DNA of 64,000 nt from assembly GCA_017621075.1 (NCBI GenBank), contig JAGATV010000057.1, forward strand, positions 43,038 through 107,037, written 5' to 3'. Position numbers and translations under genes: made by a program. How positions within the stretch are numbered: position 1 is the stretch's first letter; every line of letters starts with the position of its first letter. This document shows positions 27,049-36,971 of this stretch, piece after piece. The stretch is from Lachnospiraceae bacterium (GTDB lineage: Bacteria; Bacillota; Clostridia; Lachnospirales; Lachnospiraceae). The notes under the pieces were generated by a model. The model saw only the letters and a program-made list of their open reading frames with translations. It did not search any database and was not told where the DNA came from.

Positions 27049-27842
27049 ATGAGAGATACTATGCAGTACAAAAGGATGAGGAAGGAACAGAAAAGGAGAA
27101 GGAGGATGGTGGTTGTGACCGTCATTTCATGGGTACTTTTGCTTGTAAATATCCTATTGCTGCTGGACGTGAGGAGGTCGCTTCAAAAGCCGGATGCTGC
27201 AGACCATCAGCCGACAGATTATCAGGAAGAGGGTGAAAGCGTCCCTGTGGGCGGCATAAGCGGAATCGGAAACGGACAGCAGGCTGAGGAAGTGGATTAT
27301 GTGGAGCTCTGTGGTCTTTCCAAGGTGGACAGGCCCATAGAGAGAACCGTTTACGAGGTGGAAAAGAGACTGTCGGAGCTGGCGCAGGAGAATGAGATCA
27401 TTGCCCAAATCTGTAAAAACAGGAAGGCTTATCCGGCTGCGGGCCCACCTGCTTATCTATGGCACTTTATTATCTGACAAGGGATGAGGGCCTGACACCT
27501 GCTGCCATTGCGGAATATAGCATGAAAAACGGATATTATGTGAAAGAAACGGGGACAGCATGGGCTTTGATCGAAGACGTCCCCGTTTTGTACGGGATTT
27601 CGGTGGAGGCAGTACCGGTCAGGCAGCAGGATATGCAAGAGGCACTGGAGCGGGGGGATATCCTGATCTGCTCCATGAAAGCGGGAGATTTTATGGTCTC
27701 AGGACATTTTATCGTCATTTACGGATCTGATGAGGAGGGGTTTGGGGTCAATGATTCCAACTGTGTGGCAAGGAGCAGACAGAGTTGGACCTTTGAGCAG
27801 TTGAAAGATCAGATCAAGAAAATTTGGGCCTTGGGAAAATAA
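27049..27842 (+). pseudogene. C39-family peptidase, inactivated by internal deletion and frameshift
   Basis: The first part (27049-27477) encodes a basic N-terminus, a membrane helix (VVVTVISWVLLLVNILLLL) and a linker ending QICKNRKAYP. The second part (from about 27426 to 27842), in another frame, encodes GLSGCGPTCLSMALYYLTRD to QIKKIWALGK, the papain-like C39 fold with Cys in GCGPTC and His in SGHFIVIYG. The segment that should join them is missing. The bases GGCTTATCCGG at 27426-27436 read sensibly in both frames, as expected if a deletion occurred between two copies of this sequence. Intact relatives would be anchored, extracytoplasmic Cys peptidases of unknown substrate. Confidence 0.8.
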
Positions 27843-27912
27843 TTGTCGAATACCATACCTTTATTCCCGGCGTATACTATAATGACAGTAAACTATAAAG
27901 GTATGAGCATTC

Positions 27913-28815
27913 ATGGAAAATTATGCAGTATTATCTTTGGAAACACATTTATTTTTTGCGAGGATCATGAAGGAGCACGGTCTGTTTCTGGAAGCGGGAT
28001 TTCCCTGCGCCGATGCGGCGTGGATGGAACGGGCAGATTGGTTTCGCAGGCAGTTTGAGGACCTGCTAAGAGACACCGTGGAACTTAGCGACGGCAGGGT
28101 AAATCCCCTGATCCTGGATTCTCAGGAATTGGTAACGGAATTTACCATACCGGCAGAACGGCGCACGGAGCGCTTGAGCGGAGTGACCATTGACAGCAGG
28201 ATATCGGTCGCAGAGCAGGAACTGCACCCCGGATGTCCCATCAGGAGTGACAGGGAACTGACCGGAGCCGTTCACGGAATCAACCGCAGAGCATTACAGC
28301 TTTTGGACGGTTTTATCGACTTTAAGGAAAATATTCTGGAAGAGGTAGGCAGGTGCAGACTTTTTACTGCCAACTATCCCCTGCTTATCAAGCATATCCT
28401 CAGGGAGGCAAAGCTGTATCGTGCCACTGTGCAGGAATTGCTGGAAGACAGGGAGCTTTCCTACAAGAATCTGACAGAGACAGAAGAATTCTGGAACCGG
28501 ATCATGATGGAGCATGCCCTGTTCATCAGAGGACTGTTAGATCCCTCGGAAGTGAAACTGATAGAGACGGCGGATCAGTTCGCAACGGAATATCAGGAAC
28601 TTTTGGAAAGAGCCAGACGACAGGATTGCAAGGCTCTCGGCCTGACGGAGGAAACACTGGCAGAGACCTTGAAATACCGGGATTTCAAAGCAGCCGGGGC
28701 GGAAGGGATCCTGGACTGTAAGATTGCATCCATTATCCTGCCGCTATTGGCGGACCATGTGCTGCGGGAGGCCAATCACTATATCCGTCTGTTACAGGCA
28801 GATAGCAGGGAATAG
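27913..28815 (+). CDS. DUF2935 family protein (ferritin-like helical bundle)
   Basis: This 300-residue, helix-rich protein matches DUF2935 (PF11155), a duplicated ferritin-like four-helix domain. The two halves start with similar E-H-x2-F segments: KEHGLFLEAG near residue 19 and MEHALFIRGLL near 198. Conserved Glu and His such as ILREAKLY and HVLREANHY could bind metal. Function is unknown. It lies directly before the multicopper oxidase gene (13 bp), so the two are probably one unit, hinting at metal handling. Start ATG at 27913. Confidence 0.85.
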   Translation: MENYAVLSLETHLFFARIMKEHGLFLEAGFPCADAAWMERADWFRRQFEDLLRDTVELSDGRVNPLILDSQELVTEFTIPAERRTERLSGVTIDSRISVAEQELHPGCPIRSDRELTGAVHGINRRALQLLDGFIDFKENILEEVGRCRLFTANYPLLIKHILREAKLYRATVQELLEDRELSYKNLTETEEFWNRIMMEHALFIRGLLDPSEVKLIETADQFATEYQELLERARRQDCKALGLTEETLAETLKYRDFKAAGAEGILDCKIASIILPLLADHVLREANHYIRLLQADSRE

Positions 28816-28828
28816 GGGGTGAGGAAGG

Positions 28829-31800
28829 ATGGAACTAGGTCATTACCCCGATCAGGGAAAATGTCGTTTCTATGAGATAGAAGCCATTGAAATCCCTATT
28901 GTCTACAACAAGTACGGGGATCATGATCCCAATGGGCTTTTGTATGTGCTAAAGAAGGATGCCGAAAGGATACGGGAAGGGGCGTTAGCGCATTTTGCCA
29001 TGGACCCGCCGTAACCCTATAAAGAAGTGCAGCCGTTAGTCATCCGGGCCAATGTGGGGGATACTGTAAAGATTGCCTTCAGCCATTCCCTGAACCGTGC
29101 CCTGTCCATCCATGTACAGGGCCTCAGATATGACGTGCAGACGTCAGACGGCGCCAGTGTAGGTTTTAATAAGGATTCTACAACTAAAGGCCATATCCTC
29201 TATACCTGGTACGCAGACAGGGAGGGAGTCTATTCCTTCCAGGATATGGGAGATACCAGGAGCAGTGAAGAAGGAACCAATATCCACGGATTGTTTGGTG
29301 CGATCATTGTGGAGGCGGCAGAATCCACTTGGCTTCACCCGGAGACGGGAGAGGAAATGGAAAGCGGCCTGTTTGCCGATATCTATCATCCGGTGTTCCC
29401 GGCGTTCAGGGAGTATGCAGTCTTCTTCCACGATGAGCTGGAAATAAAGAATAAGGACGGCGATCAGCCGATAGATCCGCACACGGGGCTTGCATCTGCC
29501 ACCACGGCCATCAGCTATCGTTCGGAACCTATGAGGAACCGCCCTCCCCTGACCCATGACCACAGTGATTCCGGGGAGGATATTTCCATGAGTTCCTGGG
29601 TGTATGGAGATCCGGCACCGCCCATTTTGCGGGCTTATGTGGGGGATTCTGCCAAGATCAGGCTGATCCACGGCGGAGTCAAGGAGACTCATGTGTTCCA
29701 CCTGCACAACCACCAGTGGCGACTCCAGGGGGATAATCCCAATTCCACGATTATCGACTCTATTTCCATCAGCCCCCAGGAATGTTATACCCTGGATATC
29801 CTCCATGGGGCAGGCAGCCTGAATGGGACTATCGGGGATGTGATCTTCCACTGCCATCTTTACCCTCACTTTCATGAGGGAATGTGGACCCTCTGGAGGA
29901 TTCATGACAGGCTGGAGGATGGAACGGGCACCCTGCCGGACGGAACGGCTATACCGCCGTTGATGCCGCTAAAAGACAGGGTAAGGCCGCCCCAAAAAGA
30001 TAAACGTCATCCGGGCTATCCCGGCTTCATTCACGGGACCTACAAAGAAGTTCCCCTGCAGCCGCCTTTGGGTGTCTTAAACCCTGATGGCAGTTTAAAG
30101 CGGCAGCCGACAGAACTGGAGCAGGACAATTTTGTGGAGGAGTTTGCACCGGGCGCACTGTACTGTGAGACCTGTCCCTGTTATACGGACGGGGAGAGGG
30201 AACGGGATTGCTGCACGCCCTGTGGCTGTCTGGAAGAGGATAAGGTAAAGGTGTTTGAAATCGCCCTGATACAGGCCAAGGTCATTTACAACAGCTATGG
30301 CTGGCACGACCCTCAGGGAAGATTTTTCGTGATGAAGGAGGATCTGGAAAAGCACGGTGGTCTGGATGCCTATATCGAAAAGGTGGAAAAGGGCATCATA
30401 TGTGCAGAACCCCTTGTGCTCCGTGCCCATGCGGGAGACTGCGTGGAAGTGAGACTGACCAACCTGCTTCCGGAATTTTTGGAGGAGAGCCCCTTCCAGA
30501 TGAAGACCAGAACGGATATCGCAGGCTATCATATCCACCTTGTGAAATTTGATACCATTGTTTCGGACGGAGCGGCCAACGGCTGGAATAATATTGCGGG
30601 GGCCGGAAGATATGAGACCCTGATAGAGAGGTTTTTCCTGGATACAGAGTTAAGGACGGTATTTTTCCACGATCATCTGTTTGCCAATTCCCATCAGCAG
30701 CACGGGGTGTTCGGTGCGCTTTTCGTGGAAGAAGCCGGGGCCACCTTCCATGACGTCCGCACGGGAGAAGAGATCGATCATGGCACCAGGGCAGTCATTC
30801 GCAGGAGGGACGGCACCTCTTTCCGGGAATTTGCGCTGTTTGTCCATGACTTTGCTCTATTGTTTGACAAAAATGGCAAGCCCTTAAATCCTCCTGAGGT
30901 TCCGGGCTCCCATGATGATCCCGGGGTCATGGGGATCAATTACCGTTCGGAGCCCATGCGGGAGCGCTTGAAGGATCACAGCGATCCGGCCTATATCTTC
31001 AGTTCCATCGCCCATGGAGACCCTGCCACACCGATTCTGGAAACTTATCCCGGAGAGGAATTGATGATCCGCCTTTTAGACGGCGCCCATGAGGAGCAGC
31101 ATGCTTTCAACCTTACGGGAATGAGCTGGAAAAAGGAGATTGCCAATCCCACATCCCCGGATGTGGCATCCCAGACCCTGGGAATATCGGAGGCTTTTAA
31201 CATCCATGTCACAAAGCAGTACGGTGCCGGGGATTATCTCTATTATTTCGGGGGTATCGATGATGTCTGGCTGGGGCTTTGGGGCATCATCAGAGTGTAT
31301 GACTGCCCCAGGGAATGTCTGAAGCCCTTGTGTAAAGGTGCGGGACAGATCCTGCCCCTTCCGCCCTGCCCCGGAAAGGATGCAGTCATCCGCAGATATC
31401 AGGTGGCGGCTGTTCAGAGCAAAATACGCTATAACCGGCATGGGGACCATGATCCCGACGGGCTGATCTTTGTGCCTCTTGCGGAAGCAGATCGGGCCCT
31501 GTGCGGGGATTATCAGCCCAAACCGCTGATCCTGCGGGCAAATGCAGGTGACTGGATAGAGGTTACCCTCCACAATCTCTTTGATGAAAACCACCCGGTT
31601 CCCTATTTTGATTATCCGAAAGTACCGCTGGATCTGCCCCACAAACCCTCCATGCGGGTGTCTTTAAATCCGCAGTTTTTGTACTATGATCCTGTCTGCG
31701 ATTCCGGCATCAATGTGGGTTACAACAACAGGGAGCAGACGGTGGGACCGGGTGAGAGCAAAAAGTATCTGTGGTACGCAGATAAGGAATACGGTCCCTG

Positions 31801-32530
31801 CATCATACAGTCCTTTGGGGATATGCGCAACCACAGATATCACGGACTGTTTGGCGCGGTGATCATCGAGCCTCCGGGGGCGAAATGGTATCGGAATTTT
31901 TCCCTGGCAATGGCAGCCCATGAGGAGGAAGTGGTCATTACAGCTCCCGGAACAGAGCACTTCCGGGAATGTGTCCTGATGATCCAGAACGGTATCCGGA
32001 TGTTGGATAAGGATGGCCGTCTGGTTCAGACCACGGCGTCTGAGGAGGCAGAAGCGCCGGATGCCGAAGATACGGGAGAGAAGGGGTATAACTACCGTTC
32101 CGAGCGGTTTGCCAACCGGTTGAAAAAAGATGGCAGGATCTCCAAGATCTTTAACAGCAGGATACATGGTGATCCCGCGACCCCTGTTTTTAAGGCATAT
32201 ACAGGGGAAAGAGTGATCTTTCGTACCATGATGCCCGGGGATAAACCCCGCAATACCGGTCTGGTGATCCATGGAAACAGCTGGAAGAGACAGCCGCAGG
32301 ACCCTTACTCGGAAAGGATCCCCATGCAGGGGGCCGTCAGTGTGGGAAATACCTTCAATATGGAACTGAAGGATGGCGCCTGCTGTCCCGGCGATTACCT
32401 GTATCGTTCGGGAAGCTTGAGATGGGATGTGGAATCAGGTATGTGGGGGATCCTTCGCATAATGAAGCAGGGGATCGGATGTAAATGCAGGAATGCCTGC
32501 AGGAAGATCATGCACTGCGTGGGAAGATAG
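28829..32530 (+). pseudogene. Large six-cupredoxin multicopper oxidase (MnxG-like size), interrupted by an in-frame TAA
   Basis: One continuous frame of 1234 codons carries a single stop, TAA at 29012-29014, between MDPP and PYKEVQPLVIRAN; a C-to-T change of a CAA Gln codon would explain it. The protein is three tandem two-domain units, each with an R-A-N/H-A/V-G-D strand. Copper ligands are uneven: HLHNHQW and HCHLYPHFHEGMW (type 1 and type 3 ligands, axial Met) are in unit 1, while YHIHLVKFD and FFHDHLF are at the start of unit 2. Other domains have lost their ligands. Length and six-domain plan recall MnxG manganese oxidase and ceruloplasmin. No export signal is seen. The downstream frame opens at a GTG (29027) without a ribosome site. 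Confidence 0.8.
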
Positions 32531-32547
32531 AAGAGAGTCGGAAAAAA

Positions 32548-32572
32548 GGGGGCATGCTTTAGTCATGCCCCC
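32548..32572. terminator. Hairpin after the multicopper oxidase gene
   Basis: A perfect 9-bp stem (GGGGGCATG, 7-nt loop, CATGCCCCC). Only two T follow, so it is a weak terminator on the plus strand; six A precede it. Confidence 0.55.
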
Positions 32573-32603
32573 TTAGCTGTGTATATTTTGCGATGATGCT
32601 GTC

Positions 32604-32632
32604 TCGACTTTTCCTGCAGAATGTGCTATGAT
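32604..32632 (+). promoter_or_regulatory. Promoter of murL-murD2
   Basis: TCGACT (32604-32609) and TATGAT (32627-32632) have a 17-bp spacer. The -10 box lies downstream of an in-frame ATG at 32621, which argues that the ATG is not the start of murL. Confidence 0.55.
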
Positions 32633-32683
32633 AAAAAATACGAAATTCATCGGAACAAGAATATCGGCAGGAGGAATCACATT

Positions 32684-34009
32684 TTGTCAAGGTTCGACGA
32701 ACTCAGAGAACAATTTGGAACATTTCAGTATAAAGAGTATGTGGTGGAGCGTCAGGATGACTCTTATCGCGTGGTTTTTCGGTTCAGTATTCCGGGATTG
32801 AGTGATTTTGAGTCAAAGTGGGAATTTCCGGTCAGGATCCCACAGGTGGATGAGGAGCTGCTTCGCAGATTATGCTTCCATCTTGGCATGGTGGAAACCA
32901 TCAGCTACTACAAGTGTGCCTGCCCTAAGATCGTGGAGGTGCAGTGCGGTTCTTTATCGGAGGAACAATGTCTCTGGTGGCAGAAACTGTATTATAACGG
33001 ACTGGGCGAATTTATGTACCGGAACGGGATTGAGGTGAGTCTGCCAGAGCTTATGGAGATTAGGTGTGACCGCAGGGATACGGCACCTTCCCATGACAGC
33101 CATAGCTACAGCGGATGCCTGGTCTCTGTGGGCGGAGGCAAGGATTCCGTGGTGTCCTTAGAGCTGTTGAAGGGACAGAGGATCACCACCTACAGCGTAA
33201 ACGGCAATGAGACCACCCGGAACGTCATAGATGTCTGTGATTACAAAGCCGGGGATTATGTGGCTAAGCGTATTTTGGACAAAAGGCTTCTGGAGCTGAA
33301 CGCCCGGGGGTATTTGAACGGACATATCCCCTTCTCGGCGGTGGTGGCTTTCTCTTCCGTGATCTCTGCTTATTTGAGCGGGAATCAATATATCGTGCTC
33401 TCCAATGAGACCAGTGCCAATGAGACCACGGTAAAGGATTCCTTTGTAAATCACCAGTATTCCAAGAGTTTTGAGTTTGAGCAGGATTTCACCCGGTATT
33501 TTGAGACTCTGACGGATTCTGATATCCATTATTTCAGCTTTTTGCGGCCCTTGACGGAACTGCAGATCGCCTGGCTCTTTTCAAGATGCACCGCTTACCA
33601 CAAGGTATTCCGCAGTTGCAATGCAGGAAGCAAGCAGGGGATTTGGTGCTGTAACTGCCCGAAATGCCTGTTTGTGTACATTATTCTGACGCCTTTTTTG
33701 GAGGAGGGCGCCCTGACAGATATTTTCGGGGAAAAGCTGCTTGACAAGGAGTCCCTGGATAAGGATTTCCGGGAACTTACAGGGATCGAGGAGAACAAGC
33801 CCTTTGAGTGTGTGGGCACCAGAAAGGAAGTATTGGCGTCCTTAAAATGTTTTGTGGAAAAGGGAGGGAGGAGCCTGCTTACGGACAGATATCGTAAGGA
33901 GATCCTGGCTGAGCCTTCCAGAGTGGATGATATGCTGAATGAATGGGTGGAGGAGAATCATGTTCCCAAAGCCTTTCAGGAAATTCTTAAGGGGTACATG
34001 AAACAGTGA
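32684..34009 (+). CDS. murL: UDP-MurNAc-L-Ala-L-Glu epimerase MurL
   Basis: MurL is the ATP-dependent epimerase that turns the L-Glu of UDP-MurNAc-L-Ala-L-Glu into D-Glu, releasing AMP and pyrophosphate, as shown for Xanthomonas oryzae. The 441-residue protein has an ATP-pyrophosphatase loop, SVGGGKDSVVS, near residue 148, and Cys-rich CCNCPKCLFV near 325. The assignment rests on this pattern and on the MurD-like gene that overlaps its end by 4 bp, the same pairing as murD2-murL. I choose the TTG at 32684 because AGGAGG (32669-32674) lies 9 bases before it; the in-frame ATG at 32621 has no ribosome site and lies in the promoter. Confidence 0.82.
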   Translation: MSRFDELREQFGTFQYKEYVVERQDDSYRVVFRFSIPGLSDFESKWEFPVRIPQVDEELLRRLCFHLGMVETISYYKCACPKIVEVQCGSLSEEQCLWWQKLYYNGLGEFMYRNGIEVSLPELMEIRCDRRDTAPSHDSHSYSGCLVSVGGGKDSVVSLELLKGQRITTYSVNGNETTRNVIDVCDYKAGDYVAKRILDKRLLELNARGYLNGHIPFSAVVAFSSVISAYLSGNQYIVLSNETSANETTVKDSFVNHQYSKSFEFEQDFTRYFETLTDSDIHYFSFLRPLTELQIAWLFSRCTAYHKVFRSCNAGSKQGIWCCNCPKCLFVYIILTPFLEEGALTDIFGEKLLDKESLDKDFRELTGIEENKPFECVGTRKEVLASLKCFVEKGGRSLLTDRYRKEILAEPSRVDDMLNEWVEENHVPKAFQEILKGYMKQ

Positions 34010-35202
34010 GCATAGTAGAGAAGATGAACGGCAAGAGAATACTGATCTGGGGCTACGGTCGGGAAGGAAAATCCACGGAGCGCTTTCTTGAAAGGTGCTG
34101 TAAGCCTGCCTCAGTCGGCATATTTGAAGGAAAAAGGGAAGAGATCCGGGAAGAGGATTATGACCTTATCATCAAGAGTCCCGGCATCATCATGAAAGAG
34201 GATCATCCCAAGTATACCTCCCAGACGGAGTTGTTTTTAGAGGAATTCAGAGACCGGGTGATCGGTGTCACGGGCACTAAGGGAAAGAGCACCACATCGG
34301 CCATGCTGCAAGTGGTCCTAAGCGCCTGCAGCGGAAGAAATGTGATCCTGCTTGGCAATATCGGGCTTCCCTGCCTGGATTATTTTGAACAGATAACCCG
34401 GGATACTGTCGTGGTATATGAAATGTCCTGCCATCAGTTGGCACATACCAGGGTTTCCCCGCACATAGCGGTGTTTTTAAATCTGTATGAGGAACACCTG
34501 GACTATTACGGTACGGTAGAAGCGTATTTTGCGGCAAAGAGCAATATCACCCGCTATCAGAAAGAGGGGGACTATGTGTTCCTGGGGGATAATGTGCCCT
34601 ATATTGAAACGAAAGCAGAACGTATCGTTTTAGACCGGGAGAAGCATTGCAGGTATCAAATACATATCATGGGTGAACATAACCAGTACAATGCGGAGTT
34701 CGTGCATGAGATCGCAGTAAAGCTCTTTGGCTGTGATGAGGCGGCGGTCATGGAAAGCCTGAAAGGATTTGAGGGACTTCCCCACAGACTTCAGTATATA
34801 GGGGAAAAGGGCGGCGTCCGCTATTATGATGATTCCATTTCCACCATTCCGGAGGCGGCCATCAGTGCAGTGAACAGTATTCCAAAGGTGCAGACCATCC
34901 TTATCGGAGGCATGGACCGCAAGATCAATTATGATATCCTGATTGCGTTTATCAGGGAGCGCAGGGATATCCGGTTTATCTGTGCTTATGCATCGGGAAA
35001 GCGGATTTATGATGCTGTGGGCGATTGTGACAATTGTTTTTACAGAGAAGACCTGAAGCAGGCTGTAGAGCTTGCAAAACAGATCACCCAAAATGGCAGG
35101 GCGTGTGTACTTTCGCCGGCGGCTGCTTCTTATGGCTACTTCAAGAATTTTGAAGAGCGTGGGGATGCCTTTCGCAGGCTTGTTATGGAGGGTTCATGTT
35201 AA
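34006..35202 (+). CDS. murD2: MurD-type ligase, probably MurD2 (UDP-MurNAc-L-Ala:L-Glu ligase)
   Basis: This 398-residue Mur ligase has an N-terminal Rossmann-like domain with [10 protein letters not shown], a central ATPase domain with [15 protein letters not shown] (P-loop), the metal/carbamate region [13 protein letters not shown], and a C-terminal domain with [11 protein letters not shown] and [11 protein letters not shown]. It is shorter than housekeeping MurD (about 450). Next to MurL it would add L-Glu instead of D-Glu, making UDP-MurNAc-L-Ala-L-Glu for MurL to epimerise. The GTG start overlaps the murL stop (GTGA), so it is translationally coupled. It could instead be an ordinary MurD; the neighbour decides. 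Confidence 0.85.
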   Translation: MSIVEKMNGKRILIWGYGREGKSTERFLERCCKPASVGIFEGKREEIREEDYDLIIKSPGIIMKEDHPKYTSQTELFLEEFRDRVIGVTGTKGKSTTSAMLQVVLSACSGRNVILLGNIGLPCLDYFEQITRDTVVVYEMSCHQLAHTRVSPHIAVFLNLYEEHLDYYGTVEAYFAAKSNITRYQKEGDYVFLGDNVPYIETKAERIVLDREKHCRYQIHIMGEHNQYNAEFVHEIAVKLFGCDEAAVMESLKGFEGLPHRLQYIGEKGGVRYYDDSISTIPEAAISAVNSIPKVQTILIGGMDRKINYDILIAFIRERRDIRFICAYASGKRIYDAVGDCDNCFYREDLKQAVELAKQITQNGRACVLSPAAASYGYFKNFEERGDAFRRLVMEGSC

Positions 35203-35777
35203 AGTATTTAAAGAAGTACTGGCTGTTTGCGATCCTGGCACCTTTGTTCATGCTGGGCGAGGTGTCCATGGATCTGGTGCAGCCGAGGATGATGAGCACC
35301 ATTGTAGATGACGGTGTTTTGGGTTTGCATAACGGCGGTGTGGGAGATCTGGAACTTGTTATATGCACCGGGCTTCAGATGATCGGTCTGGTGGCAATAG
35401 GCGGATTCTGTGGAGTGATGTCGGGAGTATTTGCCAATCTGTGCAGCCAACAGTTTGGAAATGATGTCAGAAAGAGACAGCTTCTTGCTATTGCCAGGGC
35501 CTTCCTGGCACAGCCAAAGATCCTGATCCTGGATGAAGCTACTTCCAGTGTGGATACCCGCACCGAAAAGAGGATTCAGGATGCCATGATGAAGCTGATG
35601 GAGAACAGGACCAGTCTGATTATTGCCCACAGGCTCTCCACCATCCGTGATGCGGACTGCATCGTCGTCATGGAACAGGGACGTATCATTGATACAGGCA
35701 ATCATCGGGAACTGATCAAGAAGAAGGGAAAATATTACGAGTTATATATGACCCAGTTTGCGGGTCAGGCAACCTAG
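35196..35777 (+). pseudogene. ABC exporter remnant with large in-frame internal deletion
   Basis: The 193-codon frame starts like a multidrug ABC half-transporter ([20 protein letters not shown], first two membrane helices, then [15 protein letters not shown]). It jumps near 35469-35480 straight to [27 protein letters not shown], the end of an ATPase domain. About 380 residues, including four helices, Walker A and the signature, are missing, so it cannot work as a transporter. Because such genes normally come in tandem pairs and only one is present, the deletion may have fused the start of the first gene to the end of the second. It is still in frame and overlaps murD2 by 7 bp. Confidence 0.85.
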
Positions 35778-35785
35778 GAGCTGTT

Positions 35786-36955
35786 ATGATCATAAAAAAC
35801 GGCATGGTCTTCGGCGAAGATCAGACTTTTACCAGAAGAGATCTGTATATAGAAAAGGGAAAGATCGTGGAAAGCGTAGACTGCCTCACGGATCTTGGGG
35901 AAGTGGATGCGCAAAATCTGTATGTGCTTCCGGGACTCATCGACATTCACAGCCACGGGGCCGCAGGACATGACTTTTCGGACGGTGATCCCAAAGGGCT
36001 GGAGGCCATCCTTGCCTACCAGTATGCCCATGGGATCACCGGTTATGTGCCCACTACCATGTCCCTCCCCCAAGAAAAGCTGTTGGAGGTCTTAGGAAGC
36101 GTGGAGAAGTCAAAAGAGAGAGAATGGTTTGAACTGGCAGGGAGGCGTCCCGGACTTGCCAGGCTTCTGGGCATCCATCTGGAAGGCCCCTTTCTGGACC
36201 CGTCCAAAAGAGGCGCCCACAGGGAGGAGGCGCTGTGTCCTCCCGATGTTGATTTTCTGAAAGCCTGTGACAGGGCCTGCGGAGGCAGGATAAGGCTCTT
36301 GACCCTGTCCCCCAATCTGGAAGGCGCCCCGGAATTGATCCGTGCCTTAAAGGGGGCGGCCAGGACAGGCACAGATCGGAAAGATATCTGTGAGAGGCTG
36401 CATATCTCCCTGGGGCATACCGCAGCAGATTATGAAACCTGCAGACGCGCCTTTGAAGCCGGGGCAGATCATGTGACCCACCTGTTCAATGCCATGAATC
36501 CGTTCCATCACAGAGAACCGGGGCTGATCGGAGCAGCGGCAGAGGCAGACTGCATGGTGGAGCTGATCGCAGACGGCATTCATGTACACGAAAGTGCGGT
36601 ACGGGCAGCTTTCAGACTGTTTCCGGACAGGGTGGTGCTTGTGAGTGATTCCATGCGCGGCACGGGACTGAAAGACGGCATGTATGACCTGGGCGGCAGA
36701 CAGGTACAGGTGCAGGGAAGCCGTGCCGCTCTGCAGGACGGCACCATTGCAGGCTCCGTGACCAACCTGTTTGACTGTATGAAGAAGGCTGTCTCCTTTG
36801 GCATCCCTTTGGAGGAAGCTGTGGCAGCAGCCACCATCCATCCCGCAAGGGCCATCGGCCTTGCGGACAGAGTCGGTTCCCTGGCACCGGGGAAGGATGC
36901 GGATGTTTTGTTGGTGAATCAAAAATTGGAACTGGTGAGTGTGAATCCGGTTTGA
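35786..36955 (+). CDS. nagA: N-acetylglucosamine-6-phosphate deacetylase
   Basis: This 389-residue amidohydrolase removes the acetyl group from GlcNAc-6-P, the first step of amino-sugar recycling from cell wall or mucin. Seen: DIHSHGAAGHDF (metal His residues), GIHLEGPFLDP with the metal Glu, SLGHTAADYE, VTHLFNAMNPFHHREPG, and VSDSMRGTG with the catalytic Asp. Length is normal. The start at 35786 is behind AGGAG, 8 bp after the ABC remnant. No nagB lies nearby. Confidence 0.95.
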   Translation: MIIKNGMVFGEDQTFTRRDLYIEKGKIVESVDCLTDLGEVDAQNLYVLPGLIDIHSHGAAGHDFSDGDPKGLEAILAYQYAHGITGYVPTTMSLPQEKLLEVLGSVEKSKEREWFELAGRRPGLARLLGIHLEGPFLDPSKRGAHREEALCPPDVDFLKACDRACGGRIRLLTLSPNLEGAPELIRALKGAARTGTDRKDICERLHISLGHTAADYETCRRAFEAGADHVTHLFNAMNPFHHREPGLIGAAAEADCMVELIADGIHVHESAVRAAFRLFPDRVVLVSDSMRGTGLKDGMYDLGGRQVQVQGSRAALQDGTIAGSVTNLFDCMKKAVSFGIPLEEAVAAATIHPARAIGLADRVGSLAPGKDADVLLVNQKLELVSVNPV

Positions 36956-36971
36956 CGAAAAGAGGAGTCTT

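Noticed and set aside
29012-29014. Recoding of the TAA in the oxidase gene as an amino acid
   Set aside because: UAA is not used for selenocysteine or pyrrolysine, and no suppressor context is visible.
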